Both the position numbers and the translations under genes were made by a program. DNA of 64,000 bases, from assembly GCF_014873145.1 (NCBI RefSeq), contig NZ_JADBEK010000001.1, positions 8,432,001 to 8,496,000 on the forward strand. Reading direction: 5' to 3'. Shown piece by piece: positions 25,680 through 32,510 of this stretch. The stretch is from Nonomuraea angiospora. GTDB lineage: Bacteria; Actinomycetota; Actinomycetes; Streptosporangiales; Streptosporangiaceae. Every line of letters starts with the position of its first letter. Position 1 is the stretch's first letter. Under the pieces are notes generated by a model. The model did not search any database, had not been told where the DNA came from, and worked only from the letters and a program-made list of their open reading frames with translations.

Positions 25680-26744
25680 TCACGCGGTGGCGCGGGCGAG
25701 CACCTCGTGGATGAGGGCGACCACCTCGCCGGGGGCGAACTCCATGGCGTTGTCGCCGACGCTGATCTCGAAGCTGCACCGGCCCGGGTCGGTCGCGGAG
25801 CGGACCCGCCCCCAGAGCTGGACGCCGTGTTCGGCGAGGATCTCCTCGCCGGCCCGCTCGACCGCGCGCCGGGGAGCCGGCAGGTGGATGTGGAACAGCG
25901 GCGTCTGCGGGGGATCGGGGTAGGCGCGGGCGGCGCCGTCGGCGTTGACGGCCGCCGCGATGGCGACGGCGTGCTCGCGGTAGGCGGGCATGCGTGCGGC
26001 CAGGGTGTCGAGGCCGACGAGGGCGGCCAGGGCGAGCGGCCAGGCGTCGCGGATGCCGCCGCCGAGTCGCTGGCGCCACACCCGGGCGGCGTCCACCGTG
26101 GCGGTGTCGGCGGCGAGCACGGCGCCCCGTACGCCTTGCAGGCTCTTGTAGAGCGAGACGTAGACCGTGTCGAACAGGGCGGCGATCTCGTCGAACGGCC
26201 GGCGATAGTACGTCTGGGCCTCCCACAACCGGGCGCCGTCCAGGTGCGCGGCGGCGCCGGTGGCCCGTACGAGGGCGACCTGCTCGCCCAGGTCCTGCCA
26301 TTCCGGAAGCAGGCCGCCGAGGTCGCGCTGCGGCAACTCCCAGACGACCGCCGCGAGCGGCTCGCCGATGGCCCGGAGATCGTCGGTGGTCATCAGCTCG
26401 TGCAGGTCGCCGGTGCGGCGCATCCGCAGGCCGTGGACGGCGTTGTAGCCCTGCTCCTCCCAGACGTCGAGATGCGACTGCGGGTGCACGGCGAAGGTCC
26501 GGCGCCCGCGCCGGTCGGCGTGCAGGCGCAGGGCGACCTGCTGGGCCATCGTCCCGCTGGGGAAGAACAGCGCGCTTTCCTTGCCGAGGAGCTCGGACAG
26601 CCGCCGCTCCAGCACGGCCACGGGGCCGTCAGGACCGTCCGGCGGGGTGTCGTCGTCCACGAGCGCCAGCATCTGCTCCAGCATCACTCGCGGAGTACGC
26701 CGGATCGGCGCGTGCAGGAACAACGACCGTCGGATCATATGCAC
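25680..26744 (-). CDS. Threonine-aldolase-family PLP enzyme
   Basis: A fold-type-I PLP protein of the beta-eliminating-lyase family (Pfam Beta_elim_lyase). The PLP lysine is in VYVSLYKSLQGVRGA near residue 200, the Asp that binds the pyridine nitrogen is in AAHLDGARLWEAQ near 170, and FFPSGTMAQQ near 60 is the cofactor-phosphate site. It would cleave L-threonine or a related beta-hydroxy amino acid to glycine and an aldehyde. The N-terminus (MHMIRRSLFLHAPIRRTPR) is longer than usual, and Met3 is an alternative start. An inverted repeat lies just upstream and may serve as operator. Confidence 0.88.
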   Translation of the reverse strand: MHMIRRSLFLHAPIRRTPRVMLEQMLALVDDDTPPDGPDGPVAVLERRLSELLGKESALFFPSGTMAQQVALRLHADRRGRRTFAVHPQSHLDVWEEQGYNAVHGLRMRRTGDLHELMTTDDLRAIGEPLAAVVWELPQRDLGGLLPEWQDLGEQVALVRATGAAAHLDGARLWEAQTYYRRPFDEIAALFDTVYVSLYKSLQGVRGAVLAADTATVDAARVWRQRLGGGIRDAWPLALAALVGLDTLAARMPAYREHAVAIAAAVNADGAARAYPDPPQTPLFHIHLPAPRRAVERAGEEILAEHGVQLWGRVRSATDPGRCSFEISVGDNAMEFAPGEVVALIHEVLARATA

Positions 26745-26752
26745 ACTCCTAG

Positions 26753-26775
26753 CTATTGCAATTGGTTCGCAATAG
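26753..26775. promoter_or_regulatory. Inverted repeat upstream of the aldolase gene
   Basis: CTATTGC and GCAATAG pair exactly around a nine-base spacer, eight bases upstream of the aldolase start. It could be an operator overlapping the promoter; the binding protein is unknown. Confidence 0.5.
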
Positions 26776-26788
26776 TAGCCTCGGTGTG

Positions 26789-27076
26789 TCAGACGTCAAC
26801 GGTCAGGCGAACGGTCACCACGTCCCCCACGTCGAGCCCCTCGGCCTTGCGCACCCCCGCCTTCACCGGCACGATGTAGCGCCCGTCCTTCGGGAACAGC
26901 GACGTCTTCCACCGGGTCTCCCGTATCTGGGCCGTGACCGGGATCATGCCCCAGCCATAGCTCACCGCGGCGGCGGTCGTCTCCAGATCGCGGCACTCCT
27001 CGTCCGGGACGGTGACGAAGTGCCAGGGCGCAGGCCCCCTCCAGAACCACATCTCACTGCTGAACTCGACGTTCAT
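26789..27076 (-). CDS. DUF1905 domain protein
   Basis: A 95-aa protein that matches DUF1905: MNVEFSSEMWFWRGPAPWHFVTVP at the start, IPVTAQIRETRWKTSLFPKDGRYIVPV in the middle and a final VGDVVTVRLTV strand. DUF1905 forms a small beta-barrel, and some relatives are found with YdeI-type proteins; the biochemical role is unknown. No signal peptide. It is followed by the rhomboid gene on the same strand, but the order of transcription (rhomboid upstream, 19 bases away) suggests a two-gene unit. Confidence 0.88.
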   Translation of the reverse strand: MNVEFSSEMWFWRGPAPWHFVTVPDEECRDLETTAAAVSYGWGMIPVTAQIRETRWKTSLFPKDGRYIVPVKAGVRKAEGLDVGDVVTVRLTVDV

Positions 27077-27095
27077 CGGCTCAGGATAGGAGCTG

Positions 27096-27824
27096 TCACA
27101 GCCCGAGATCGTCCAGTTCCTTCAGCAGCGCGCTCCGAGGGCTCTGCTGAGGTGGGGGCGAGGACGACGGCGTACGCCGGGACCGGGCGCGTTCGCGCAA
27201 TATCCAGCCACCCGCCACGCCGCCGAGGAAGCCGAACAGGTGAGCCTGCCAGCCGATCCCCTCCTGGGGCAGCAGGCCGGCGAACTGGTAGGCGAAGCAC
27301 AGGGCCATGACCACGCCCACCACGATGTCGATGAGATGCCGGTCGAACGCGCCGCGCACCAGGATGTAGCCGAAGTAGCCGAAGACGACGCCGCTCGCGC
27401 CCGCCCCGGTGGCCTCGGGGCTGGCGGTGAACCAGGCGCCGAGACCGCTGACCAGGATGATGAGCCCGGTCACGCTGAGGAACTTGCGCACGCCCCGATA
27501 GGCGGACAGGAAGCCGAAGATGAACAGCGGCCCCGAGTTCGCCTCGATGTGCGCCCAGCTCCAGTGCAAAAACGGCGCCGAGACGATGTCGGGCAGGCTG
27601 CCGGGGTTCCACGCCTGGATCCCGTACTCGTAGCTCAGCGTGTAGCCCGACGCCCAGTTGGCGATCTGGATCGTCCAGATGACGGCCAGCGCCCCGACCA
27701 TCACCCATAACGCCTTGCGCGCCTCAGCGATCATGATCTCGGCCGTCTGGCCCTTGGCTTCCACTTGATCCCTCCTGAGGGCCCGCGCCTTTTTCCGGGA
27801 ATCAGTATCGGGGTCATCGGTCAT
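27096..27824 (-). CDS. Rhomboid-family intramembrane serine protease
   Basis: A 242-aa six-helix membrane protein. The catalytic serine is in GASGVVFGYFGY near residue 143 (GxSG motif) and the histidine in GWQAHLFGFLGGVAGG near 195. The loop-1 region HWSWAHIEANSGPLFIFG near residue 90 carries the His and Asn that stabilise the oxyanion. The N-terminal 35 residues are charged and cytosolic; the tail is Ser/Pro-rich. It would cleave membrane-anchored substrates. It is divergent from the small gene at 27842 with only 17 bases between starts, so their promoters overlap or are elsewhere. Confidence 0.93.
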   Translation of the reverse strand: MTDDPDTDSRKKARALRRDQVEAKGQTAEIMIAEARKALWVMVGALAVIWTIQIANWASGYTLSYEYGIQAWNPGSLPDIVSAPFLHWSWAHIEANSGPLFIFGFLSAYRGVRKFLSVTGLIILVSGLGAWFTASPEATGAGASGVVFGYFGYILVRGAFDRHLIDIVVGVVMALCFAYQFAGLLPQEGIGWQAHLFGFLGGVAGGWILRERARSRRTPSSSPPPQQSPRSALLKELDDLGL

Positions 27825-27841
27825 TTCCCCAAGGAGCGCTG

Positions 27842-28222
27842 ATGTACGTACGGTTCCAGAGCCCCACGCCGAACGCGAGAGGGACGTATCCCGGCGTGTT
27901 CGGCCTCGTCAACAACCTGGCCGCGCAAGGGCTGCTGTCCCCCGGAGAGGAGGTGTTCAGGCGCGGCAACAACGACTGGTACGAGGCGAACTTCACCGAT
28001 CCCGCGAGCGTGGACCCCACCGTCTATGACCGTGAGCTCAACCCGGGAGCCGCGGCCTGGTTCAAGCCGTCGGCTCGTCATCTGATGGAGCGGGTGCCGG
28101 GTTACCTCGCGATCCTCGCCGCGCACGGCGTGGAGTGCGTGCGGCTGGAATCGGCCGACCCCGGCAAAGTGATCTACGAAGACGACGATCAGATCGTCGT
28201 GGTGCCCCGTCCGGCCGGGTAG
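27842..28222 (+). CDS. Conserved hypothetical protein of 126 aa
   Basis: The protein (MYVRFQSPTPNARGTYPGVFGLVNNLAAQG) resembles a small actinobacterial family seen in several genera without assigned function. It contains RGNNDWYEANFTDPASVDPTVYD and the closing GKVIYEDDDQIVVVPR. It is soluble and lacks Cys and a signal peptide. No operon partner is clear. Confidence 0.75.
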   Translation: MYVRFQSPTPNARGTYPGVFGLVNNLAAQGLLSPGEEVFRRGNNDWYEANFTDPASVDPTVYDRELNPGAAAWFKPSARHLMERVPGYLAILAAHGVECVRLESADPGKVIYEDDDQIVVVPRPAG

Positions 28223-28307
28223 CCCCATGATCGGGAACGGTTGACAGCGCGCGGAGGCAACGGCGATCCTCAGCCGGACAAAGATCAATATTTCCCAGGG
28301 GCCGACG

Positions 28308-28754
28308 GTGGAAAAGCGGATGAAGCTGATCAGCATGGGATTGCTCGCCGGTGTGCTCGCGGCGGCGGCCGGCGCCTTGGTGGCCCGCCGGCGCTACGTG
28401 GTGGTCACCGTCGAGGGGACGAGCATGGCGCCGACCTTGCACGACGGCGACCGGGTGCTGGTCAGGCGGCGCCGGATCGGCCAGGTGGCCAGGGGCGACG
28501 TCGTGGTGCTCGAACCCCCGTCCGACCCGCGAGCGGGCCTGGACGGCACCCGCTGGAACATCAAGCGCGCCGTCGCCCTGCCGGGCGACCCGGTGCCGCC
28601 GGACGTGGAGGACGCCGCGGAGCGGGTGCCCGCTGGTGCGCTGGTGGTCTACGGCGACAACCCCCACAGCGTCGACTCGCGGCAGCGCGGTTTCTTCCCG
28701 GCCGATCGCCTGCTCGGGGTCGCGCTGCGCCGCTTGGGCGGGGCTGCCCTGTAG
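28308..28754 (+). CDS. S26-family signal peptidase (type I-like)
   Basis: A 148-aa membrane-anchored serine protease. Residues about 6-26 are the anchor helix; the catalytic dyad is Ser39 in VEGTSMAPTL and Lys86 in WNIKRAVALPGDPV; the later box GDNPHSVDSRQRGFFPADRLLGV near residue 118 is the family's third conserved region. The compact form, without the large cap domain, is like those linked to secreted-peptide or Ni-SOD maturation loci. It starts at a GTG (VEKRMKLISM). Ten bases separate it from the SARP gene. With the second S26 protease at 34285 it brackets the six-cysteine peptide gene, making leader removal the likely job (inference). Confidence 0.88.
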   Translation: MEKRMKLISMGLLAGVLAAAAGALVARRRYVVVTVEGTSMAPTLHDGDRVLVRRRRIGQVARGDVVVLEPPSDPRAGLDGTRWNIKRAVALPGDPVPPDVEDAAERVPAGALVVYGDNPHSVDSRQRGFFPADRLLGVALRRLGGAAL

Positions 28755-28764
28755 GCGGCGGGAC

Positions 28765-31659
28765 GTGAAGTTCCGGATGCTCGGACCGCTGCGGATCGAG
28801 GGCGACGACTCGCCGGCGGGAGGGGCGAGGATCACGGCGCCCAAGCAGCGGACCGTCCTCGCCATGCTGCTCGCCCGCGCGGGCCACGTCGTCCCGATCC
28901 GGTCGCTGGTGGCGGAGGTCTGGGACGACCAGCCGCCCCGCTCCGCGGTGGCGAACCTGCGTACGTACCTCATGCAGTTGCGCAAGCTGATGCCCCCCGC
29001 GGCCGACCCGTCCGTGGAGCGGCTGGTGACCTCGGACGCCGGCTACCTGCTGCGGGTCGAGCCCGAGGAGTTCGACCTCTTCCAGTTCGAGGCGCTGACC
29101 GCGCACGCCCGCCAGGCGCTGGGCAGGCGCGATCTCAGCACCGCCCTCGACTCCTACACCCGGGCCCTCGCGCTGTGGCAGGGGATGGCGGCCGAGGACG
29201 TGCCGCTGGGGCCGACGCTGCGGGAGGTGGTCGCGCGCCTCACCGACCACTACCTGAGCGTGGTGGAGGAGCACGCGGACATCCAGCTCGCCCTGGGCAG
29301 GCACGCGACGGCGGCCAAGCGGCTGCGCGAGGTGATCGGGCAGTATCCGCTGCGCGAGCGGCTGCACGGCCAGCTCATGGTGGCCCTGTACCAGAGCGGC
29401 GACGTGGTCGGCGCGCTGGACGCGTTCGGGGCCGCCCGGAAGGTCCTCGCCGACGAGCTGGGCATCGATCCCGGGCCTGACCTGCGCAGACTGCACCAGC
29501 TGATCCTGCGCAGGGACCCGGCCCTGCTGTCGGAGGAGGAGGCCCCCGCCGACGACGGGCGGCCCCGGCCGCGCCAGCTGCCGCGCGCGCCGAGCGTGTT
29601 CGTGGGCCGGTCGGCCGAGCTCGCCCGCATCCACGCCGTGCTGGGCGCCGGCGCGGGGCCGCCCGTGCTGGCGCTGCACGGCCCCGGCGGGATCGGCAAG
29701 TCGACGCTCGCCATGAAGGCGGCGTACGGCGTCGCCGACCGGTACCCCGACGGCCACCTCTACGCCGACCTGCAGGGATCGACGCCGAGCCTGTCGCCGT
29801 TGCGCCCCGACGAGGTGCTCGGCCGCTTCCTGCGCGCCCTGGGGGTGCCTCCGGGCGAGGTGCCCGCGGCGCCGGCGGAGGCGGCCGCCCTCTACCAGTC
29901 GGTGCTGGCCGACCGGCGCGTCCTGGTCGTCCTGGACAACGCGGTCGGCGCCGCCCAGGTGGCTCCCCTGCTGCCGGCGGGCGGTGGCTGCGCGGCCCTG
30001 GTCACCAGCCGGTCGGCTTTGACCACGCTGGACGCCGTACCGGTCGCCGTGAGCATGTTCGACGAGGAGCAGTCGGTACGGATGCTGGCGCTGCTGGCCG
30101 GCCAGGCGCGCGTGGCCGCCGAGAAGGAGGCGGCGGCCGAGATCGCGCGCTGGTGCTGCCACCATCCGCTGGCGCTGCGCATCGCCGGCGCCCGCCTCGC
30201 GGGCCGGCCGGACTGGTCGCTCGCGGCCTTCAACGAGCGCCTGAGCAACCAGCGGCGGCGCCTGGACGAGCTGCAGGCGGCCGACCTGCGCGTCCGCTCC
30301 TGCTTCGAGGTCGGCTACGCGACCCTGACGAGCGCCGCGAGGACCGTCTTCCGCCTGTTCGGCGTGCTGGAGGTGCCGGAGGTGGGCGTCGAGCTTGTCG
30401 CCGCGCTGGCCGACGCCGACCTGAAGGCCGCCGAGGCCGTGCTCGACGAGCTGGTCGAGGCACGACTGATCGAGCCGGTCGGCGAGAGCCGGTTCCGCAC
30501 GCACGACCTGCTGCGGCTCTTCGCGGCGGAGCTGGCCGCCTCCCACGACCCGCCGGCGGACCTGGACCTGGCCGTGCGGCGGGCCCTGGACTGGTACCTC
30601 GGCCTCTGCCGCCAGTTGCGCGACCTGCTGCAGCCGCACCTGCGAGCCGGGAGCGGGGAGCGCCGGCGCGATCCCGGCCTGGTGCTGCCCGACCCCGCCG
30701 CGGCCGTGCGGTGGCTCGACACGGAGCTGCGCTGCCTCGTCGCGGCCGCCGTCCAGGCCGCGCGCGGGCAGCCGGACGTGGCGCGCTTCGCCATCGAGCT
30801 GATGACCCTGGTCAAGGCCACGGTGATGAAGGGCGGCTACTGGCGCGAGCTGGAGACCATCGCGCGGCTGGCCATCGAGGTGGCGCGGCGCGACGGCGAC
30901 CGCGGCGCGGAGGCGTCCACGCTCGCGACCCTGGGGCTGCTGGAATGGCGGGCCGGCCAGAGGGAGGCGGCCGACGGCCACCTGCGGCGCGCGCTCGAGC
31001 TCTGGCGCGACCTGGGCAACCGCGAGGAGGAAGGGATGGCGCTGCACAACCTCGGCTGGCTGCACATGCAGACCGGCGACCTCGACGCGGCACTCGGCCA
31101 CATCAGCGCCAGCCTGCGGCTGCTCAAGACGCACGGGTCCAGGCGGGTCGGGCTGGTCGGCCACAACCTGGGCGAGCTCCTGCTCCAGCTGGGCAGGGAC
31201 GCCGAGGCGGTGGACCGCTTCGAACGGTGCCTGGCCGTCCGCCGCGCCGATCGCGACCTGAACGGCGAGAGCATCACGCTGGCGGCGCTCGGCCGCGCCT
31301 ACTGCCTGCTCGACCGGCGGGACGAGGCGCTGGCCGCGATGGACGAGGCGCTGGCCCGCTGCGAGGAGACCGGCAACCGGGAGGACGAGTGGGAGGTGCT
31401 GCTGAGCAGGTCCGAGATCCGGCTGCGGCAGGGCGCCCTCGCCGCGGCCGAGCGCGACCTGGTCAGGGCCCTGGAGGTGACCGCCCAGATCGGCGACGCG
31501 TACGGCTACGCCGCCTGCACCCGCCAGCTCGCCAGGGCCTGGACGGCGTCGGGCGACCCGCGTGCCGCGGGGGACGCCCGGCGGGCCGAGGAGCTGTTCG
31601 CGGATCCGGCGATGCGCCTCGACCCGGTGCTGGAAAGGCTGCTCACCGCCCAGGTGTAG
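28765..31659 (+). CDS. AfsR/SARP-type regulator with BTAD, NB-ARC and TPR domains
   Basis: A 964-aa regulator beginning at GTG 28765. Residues 1-95 are the OmpR-like winged helix (MLGPLRIEGDDSP, VWDDQPPRSAVANLRTYL), 100-245 the bacterial transcriptional activator domain (LFQFEALTAHARQAL to ADELGIDPGPDLRRLHQLIL), 285-560 an NB-ARC ATPase with Walker A HGPGGIGKSTL near 310 and VLVVLDNAV as Walker B, and about 680-960 TPR repeats (EEGMALHNLGWLHMQTGDLDAALGHI). Such proteins activate secondary-metabolite or peptide loci by binding direct repeats near the -35. It sits just upstream of the precursor peptide gene, and a direct repeat of GCTGTATC lies in the gap. Confidence 0.95.
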   Translation: MKFRMLGPLRIEGDDSPAGGARITAPKQRTVLAMLLARAGHVVPIRSLVAEVWDDQPPRSAVANLRTYLMQLRKLMPPAADPSVERLVTSDAGYLLRVEPEEFDLFQFEALTAHARQALGRRDLSTALDSYTRALALWQGMAAEDVPLGPTLREVVARLTDHYLSVVEEHADIQLALGRHATAAKRLREVIGQYPLRERLHGQLMVALYQSGDVVGALDAFGAARKVLADELGIDPGPDLRRLHQLILRRDPALLSEEEAPADDGRPRPRQLPRAPSVFVGRSAELARIHAVLGAGAGPPVLALHGPGGIGKSTLAMKAAYGVADRYPDGHLYADLQGSTPSLSPLRPDEVLGRFLRALGVPPGEVPAAPAEAAALYQSVLADRRVLVVLDNAVGAAQVAPLLPAGGGCAALVTSRSALTTLDAVPVAVSMFDEEQSVRMLALLAGQARVAAEKEAAAEIARWCCHHPLALRIAGARLAGRPDWSLAAFNERLSNQRRRLDELQAADLRVRSCFEVGYATLTSAARTVFRLFGVLEVPEVGVELVAALADADLKAAEAVLDELVEARLIEPVGESRFRTHDLLRLFAAELAASHDPPADLDLAVRRALDWYLGLCRQLRDLLQPHLRAGSGERRRDPGLVLPDPAAAVRWLDTELRCLVAAAVQAARGQPDVARFAIELMTLVKATVMKGGYWRELETIARLAIEVARRDGDRGAEASTLATLGLLEWRAGQREAADGHLRRALELWRDLGNREEEGMALHNLGWLHMQTGDLDAALGHISASLRLLKTHGSRRVGLVGHNLGELLLQLGRDAEAVDRFERCLAVRRADRDLNGESITLAALGRAYCLLDRRDEALAAMDEALARCEETGNREDEWEVLLSRSEIRLRQGALAAAERDLVRALEVTAQIGDAYGYAACTRQLARAWTASGDPRAAGDARRAEELFADPAMRLDPVLERLLTAQV

Positions 31660-31663
31660 CGCG

Positions 31664-31683
31664 GCTGTATCGGTCGCTGTATC
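31664..31683 (+). promoter_or_regulatory. Direct repeat, candidate SARP site for the peptide gene
   Basis: GCTGTATC occurs at 31664-31671 and 31676-31683, a 12-base repeat interval, 50 bases before the peptide start. SARPs bind heptamer direct repeats about 11 bases apart, so this is near but not exactly the usual spacing. A TATACA at 31718-31723 lies too close to the ribosome site to be a convincing -10. Confidence 0.35.
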
Positions 31684-31733
31684 TCCCCCAAATAGCGTTT
31701 CGGCCTGACCGCATCGCTATACAAGGAGCGAAC

Positions 31734-31928
31734 ATGACGTCTGTCTTGGGCAAGCTCGGCGACAGGATTCTCGACAGGCTCGTGCCGAAGGCGTCCGCCA
31801 AGGCGGCCGCCGAGTGGTACGTGCACTGCTACTGCAGGGAGCGTTCCGACTTCAGGAAGATCTGCACGACCGCCGGCGGCACCACCCGCTGCGGGTCCTG
31901 CTACGCCTTCAGGGTCTGCGGCGGCTAG
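31734..31928 (+). CDS. Six-cysteine peptide precursor (candidate disulfide-rich secreted peptide)
   Basis: A 64-aa product with an ideal AAGGAG site. The first 28 residues (MTSVLGKLGDRILDRLVPKA then SAKAAAEW) form an amphipathic leader with AxA-type cleavage options (ASA or AAA); the remaining 36 residues hold all six cysteines, C32, C34, C44, C53, C56 and C62, in the pattern CxC-x9-C-x8-CxxC-x5-C, ending CYAFRVCGG. This suggests three disulfides. The neighbours fit maturation and export: SARP regulator and S26 protease upstream, MauD-like CxxC protein and ABC exporter downstream, MauE-like protein nearby. No lanthipeptide, thiopeptide or radical-SAM enzyme is present. I know no characterised family with this spacing; amine-dehydrogenase light chains, whose maturation uses MauD/MauE, are far larger. 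Confidence 0.8.
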   Translation: MTSVLGKLGDRILDRLVPKASAKAAAEWYVHCYCRERSDFRKICTTAGGTTRCGSCYAFRVCGG

Positions 31929-31939
31929 GTAGTGCGCGC

Positions 31940-31971
31940 GGACCGGTGGCGGCCACCTCCGCCACCGGTCC
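31940..31971 (+). terminator. Strong hairpin directly behind the peptide gene
   Basis: GGACCGGTGGCGG and CCGCCACCGGTCC pair over 13 bp around a six-base CCACCT loop, starting 11 bases after the peptide stop. Partial terminators or 3'-stabilising stems at this place are usual in peptide precursor operons, where the precursor must be made in excess. Confidence 0.75.
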
Positions 31972-32012
31972 GACCTGTTGGAGCTGTTGACCGCCTGAAG
32001 AGGGGTTGTCCG

Positions 32013-32510
32013 ATGACCATCCTGATCGTCGCCGTCGTGCTGGTCGGCCTGCTGTGCCTGCTGGACCTGGTGCTCACCCTGGGCGTGCTGCGCCGGCTGC
32101 GCGAGCACACCGCCGAGCTGGAGCGCCTCGCGGGGACGTCGACGCTCATGCCGTACGACCCCCGCGTGCTGGTCGGGCGCACGCTGCCGCAGGACGTGGC
32201 GGGAGCGCGGCTCGTGGGCTTCTTCGACGTCGGCTGCGACACCTGCCACGAGCGCGCGCCGCAGTTCGCCGCGCAGGCCGAGGGGCAGAACGCCCTGGCG
32301 GTCGTCTCCGGCGCCGCCGACGAGGCCGCGGACCTGGTCGAGGTGGTGGGCGGCGTGGCGAGCGTCGTCACGGGCGAGGACGCGCAGCGCATCGTGCGGG
32401 CTCTCGACATCCACGCCTTCCCCACGTTCCTGAGGACCGACCAGGACGGCAAGGTCGTGGCCGCGGACACGGACCTGACCGACCTGGCCGCCATGGCGCC
32501 GGCCACGTGA
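32013..32510 (+). CDS. MauD-like membrane-anchored thioredoxin-fold protein
   Basis: A 165-aa protein with an N-terminal anchor (TILIVAVVLVGLLCLLDLVLTL), a short linker (MPYDPRVLVGRTLPQD) and a thioredoxin-like domain with the redox pair C75-D-T-C78 in VGFFDVGCDTCHERA; the cis-Pro loop is HAFPTFLRTDQDG near residue 136. The layout is that of MauD, which with MauE is needed to make the many disulfides of methylamine dehydrogenase light chain. Here the likely client is the adjacent six-cysteine peptide (inference). Its stop overlaps the ABC exporter start (GTGA). Confidence 0.85.
   Translation: MTILIVAVVLVGLLCLLDLVLTLGVLRRLREHTAELERLAGTSTLMPYDPRVLVGRTLPQDVAGARLVGFFDVGCDTCHERAPQFAAQAEGQNALAVVSGAADEAADLVEVVGGVASVVTGEDAQRIVRALDIHAFPTFLRTDQDGKVVAADTDLTDLAAMAPAT

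Noticed and set aside
31734..31928. Methylamine dehydrogenase light chain (MauA)
   Set aside because: MauA is about twice as long with many more cysteines and a tryptophan pair for the cofactor; no large subunit gene is near. Only the maturation proteins are Mau-like.
31734..31928. Lanthipeptide or thiopeptide precursor
   Set aside because: No LanB/C/M, YcaO or radical-SAM enzyme is present in the neighbourhood, and the cysteine pattern fits disulfides better.
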